Source: an uncultured Eubacteriales bacterium
Lineage (GTDB): Bacteria > Bacillota > Clostridia > Oscillospirales > CAG-272
DNA length: 6,783 nt
NCBI GenBank assembly: GCA_934401725.1
Contig: CAKRSS010000081.1
Span: forward strand, 1 to 6,783
Direction of reading: 5' to 3'
Shown: piece by piece, positions 5,625 through 6,783 of the stretch
Numbering within the stretch: the stretch's first letter is position 1
Layout: each line of letters opens with the position of its first letter
Program-made: the position numbers and the translations under genes
Notes under the pieces: generated by a model
The model's database searches: none
Told to the model about the DNA's origin: nothing
What the model saw: only the letters and a program-made list of their open reading frames with translations

Positions 5625-6473
5625 ATGGCAGAACGCAGAAAAAAGCCCGCGCCGGGGCTCGCAGGGGGGCCTGTCGGGGCGGGGAAGAAGAAAAATAACG
5701 CCGTCGCGGCCGGCGCGGAAGCCGCTGTTCGCGGGCTTACGGATGCCACCCCGGACACTCTTCCGGACGTTCGCACGGATGTCCTTCCGGATGCTCTTCC
5801 GGACGCCCTCACGGATGTCCTCACGGACGCGGAGAAGCGGGAGCGCATGGCGGAGATAGTTTCGCGGCTTGGGGCGCGCTATCCCGACGCCGAATGCGCG
5901 CTCGAGTACGGCGGCGAGGGCTGGCGGCTGCTCATTATGGGGCGGCTGTCGGCGCAGTGCACCGACGCGCGGGTGAACATAGTCTGCCGGGAGCTGTTTT
6001 CGCGTTTCCCGACGCTTGACGCCGTCGCCGACGCGCCGATTGAGGATCTGGAGCGCATAATCCGCCCGTGCGGGCTGTACCGAACCAAGGCGGCGAGCGT
6101 CAAGGAGGCGTGCGGCATACTGCGCGAGCGTTACGGCGGGCGTGTACCGACGGACATGGAGTCGCTACTGTCGCTGCCGGGCGTGGGGCGCAAGATCGCG
6201 AACCTGCTGCTCGGCGACATTTACGGCATCCCCGGCATAGTAGCCGACACGCACTGCATCCGTCTCGGCGGGCGGTTCGGCATGTACCCCGAGTCGCTGA
6301 CCGACCCGGCGAAGGTCGAGCGCATGCTGAGCGCGATAGTCGAGCCGTCCGAGCAGACGGCGCTGTGTCACCGGCTGGTCGATTTCGGACGGGACGTCTG
6401 TACCGCGCGCGCCCCGAAGTGCGGAGAGTGCCCGCTGGGGGATGTGTGTGAGCACCGCAGGCGGGGGGAGTGA
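5625..6473 (+). CDS. nth: Endonuclease III (DNA glycosylase/AP lyase) with a repetitive N-terminal extension
   Basis: Removes oxidised pyrimidines from DNA and cleaves the abasic site by its lyase activity. The 282-residue product has an extra N-terminal region of about 70 residues: a basic/Pro-Gly part (1-25) and eight tetrapeptide repeats (39-70). The catalytic core follows from about residue 75. Visible motifs are LSAQCTDARVN (108-118), the helix-hairpin-helix LPGVGRKIAN (184-193) with catalytic Lys190, VADTHCIRL (206-214) with catalytic Asp208, and a complete [4Fe-4S] loop C259-x6-C266-x2-C269-x5-C275. The ATG at 5625 is 2 nt after the mreB stop and 6 nt after CGGAG inside the mreB end, so it was chosen over an in-frame ATG at 5574 within mreB. 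A terminator follows 43 nt after the stop. The stop TGA lies within a repeat-edge motif. Confidence 0.95.
   Translation: MAERRKKPAPGLAGGPVGAGKKKNNAVAAGAEAAVRGLTDATPDTLPDVRTDVLPDALPDALTDVLTDAEKRERMAEIVSRLGARYPDAECALEYGGEGWRLLIMGRLSAQCTDARVNIVCRELFSRFPTLDAVADAPIEDLERIIRPCGLYRTKAASVKEACGILRERYGGRVPTDMESLLSLPGVGRKIANLLLGDIYGIPGIVADTHCIRLGGRFGMYPESLTDPAKVERMLSAIVEPSEQTALCHRLVDFGRDVCTARAPKCGECPLGDVCEHRRRGE
5739..5834 (+). repeat. In-frame 12-bp minisatellite in the 5' part of nth
   Basis: Eight consecutive 12-nt units are present, each of the form (A/C)CGGA(T/C)G or (A/C)CGGACA followed by five variable bases. They encode tetrapeptides of the form [Thr/Pro]-Asp-x-x, most often ending in Leu (residues 39-70). 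The unit length keeps the frame, so copy-number change would alter only the length of the linker ahead of the glycosylase core. Confidence 0.9.
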
Positions 6474-6489
6474 GCGTATTGCATATGCC
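6474..6489 (+). repeat. Repeat edge abutting the nth stop codon (copy C)
   Basis: GCGTATTGCATATGCC directly follows the nth TGA. With that TGA it reads GTGAGCGTATTGCATATGCC, one base shorter than the GTGAGGCGTATTGC of copies A and B. The element continues with TGTATG, as in the right arm of copy B. Confidence 0.85.
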
Positions 6490-6516
6490 TGTATGTTGAT
6501 TAACTGAATTGTTTTT

Positions 6517-6555
6517 GCGGTTTCCGCCGGTAAGCTCGGCGGGAGCCGCTTTTTT
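6517..6555 (+). terminator. Rho-independent terminator of maf-mreB-nth
   Basis: A 13-bp stem (6517-6529 with 6537-6549, fully paired with two G-T wobbles) has a 7-nt loop GTAAGCT and is followed by six T residues (6550-6555). It lies 43 nt after the nth stop, between the repeat edge at 6474-6489 and the body of copy C. Confidence 0.93.
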
Positions 6556-6560
6556 GTTAA

Positions 6561-6640
6561 GAAAAGTTCTTTAGCCTTGGCAGGCGCTCGCCGTGGAGGA
6601 CACCGACGGTGGAGAAGTGTACTCGCCGAGCGTCGGCGGA
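6561..6640 (+). repeat. First module of repeat copy C
   Basis: This module matches the left arm of copy B from AAAGTTCTTTAGCCTTGGC through CACCGACGGTGGAGAAGTGT to ACTCGCCGAGCGTCGGCGG. It contains CACC/GGTG (6601-6611) and a perfect 6-bp CGCCGA/TCGGCG hairpin (6624-6638). It stops before the long 11-bp hairpin and is followed by AAGCG and the palindrome TTTTTTAAAAAA (6646-6657). Confidence 0.85.
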
Positions 6641-6657
6641 AAGCGTTTTTTAAAAAA

Positions 6658-6783
6658 GAGTTCTTTTGCCTTGGCGGGCTCTCGCCGTGGAGGTCTCCGA
6701 CGGTGGAGAAGTGTTCTTTTCTGCCGCGAGCAGAAAAGAACCAAAAGAATCGCCCCAAAGGGGGCTAACCTACGGTTCGCCCC
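6658..6783 (+). repeat. Second, tandem module of repeat copy C running off the window
   Basis: The same module restarts at GAGTTCTTTTGCCTTGGCGGG and reaches GACGGTGGAGAAGTGT. It then jumps directly into the long hairpin (6713-6741) without the CGCCGA..TCGGCG hairpin. It continues through CCAAAAGAATCGCCCC, AAAGGGGGC and AACCTACGGTTCGCCCC to the window end, as in the left arm of copy B, so the element very likely continues beyond base 6783. Confidence 0.88.
6713..6741 (+). repeat. 11-bp hairpin of copy C carrying a compensatory base change
   Basis: GTTCTTTTCTG (6713-6723) pairs perfectly with CAGAAAAGAAC (6731-6741) around the unchanged loop CCGCGAG. Relative to the copy at 3186-3214, the third base pair has changed from A-T to T-A on both sides, so the stem is preserved. 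Confidence 0.9.

Overview
The window is a GC-rich bacterial chromosome segment with five protein genes, all on the + strand: a dUTPase gene (185-631), a large secreted BspA-type leucine-rich-repeat protein (657-3029), maf (3943-4608), an mreB homologue (4621-5622) and nth for endonuclease III (5625-6473). Three features suggest a high-GC member of the Clostridia or a related gut Firmicute: the maf-mreB adjacency (kept in Bacillus as maf-radC-mreBCD-minCD), AAGGAG-type ribosome binding sites, and a BspA-like surface protein with a Pro/Thr stalk. This placement is an inference.

There are two transcription blocks. The first is dut followed 25 nt later by the surface protein. The second is maf-mreB-nth, with 12-nt and 2-nt gaps and a strong intrinsic terminator at 6517-6555. 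Dut removes dUTP, Maf family enzymes hydrolyse non-canonical or excess pyrimidine nucleotides, and Nth excises oxidised pyrimidines from DNA. The window therefore has a pyrimidine-housecleaning theme beside a cell-shape actin and a surface protein. The MreB homologue has lost the residues usually assigned to ATP hydrolysis, and no mreC or mreD follows it.

The most unusual content is between the blocks. All three non-operonic intergenic stretches (1-184, 3030-3942, 6474-6783) carry copies of one dispersed repeat built from a chain of short hairpins. Its outer edge is GGCGTATTGCATATGCC. This edge always faces the neighbouring gene, and at the two gene 3' ends the repeat motif includes the TGA stop codon. 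The central copy is a large imperfect inverted repeat (arms 3064-3299 and 3670-3867) around a unique core of about 370 nt. One hairpin shows a compensatory A-T to T-A swap between copies, with an A-A mismatch in a third, decayed copy. That argues for selection on, or recent copying of, a folded structure. I do not recognise this repeat as a named family. No convincing protein is encoded in it.

No tRNA, rRNA, CRISPR array, transposase or prophage gene was seen.
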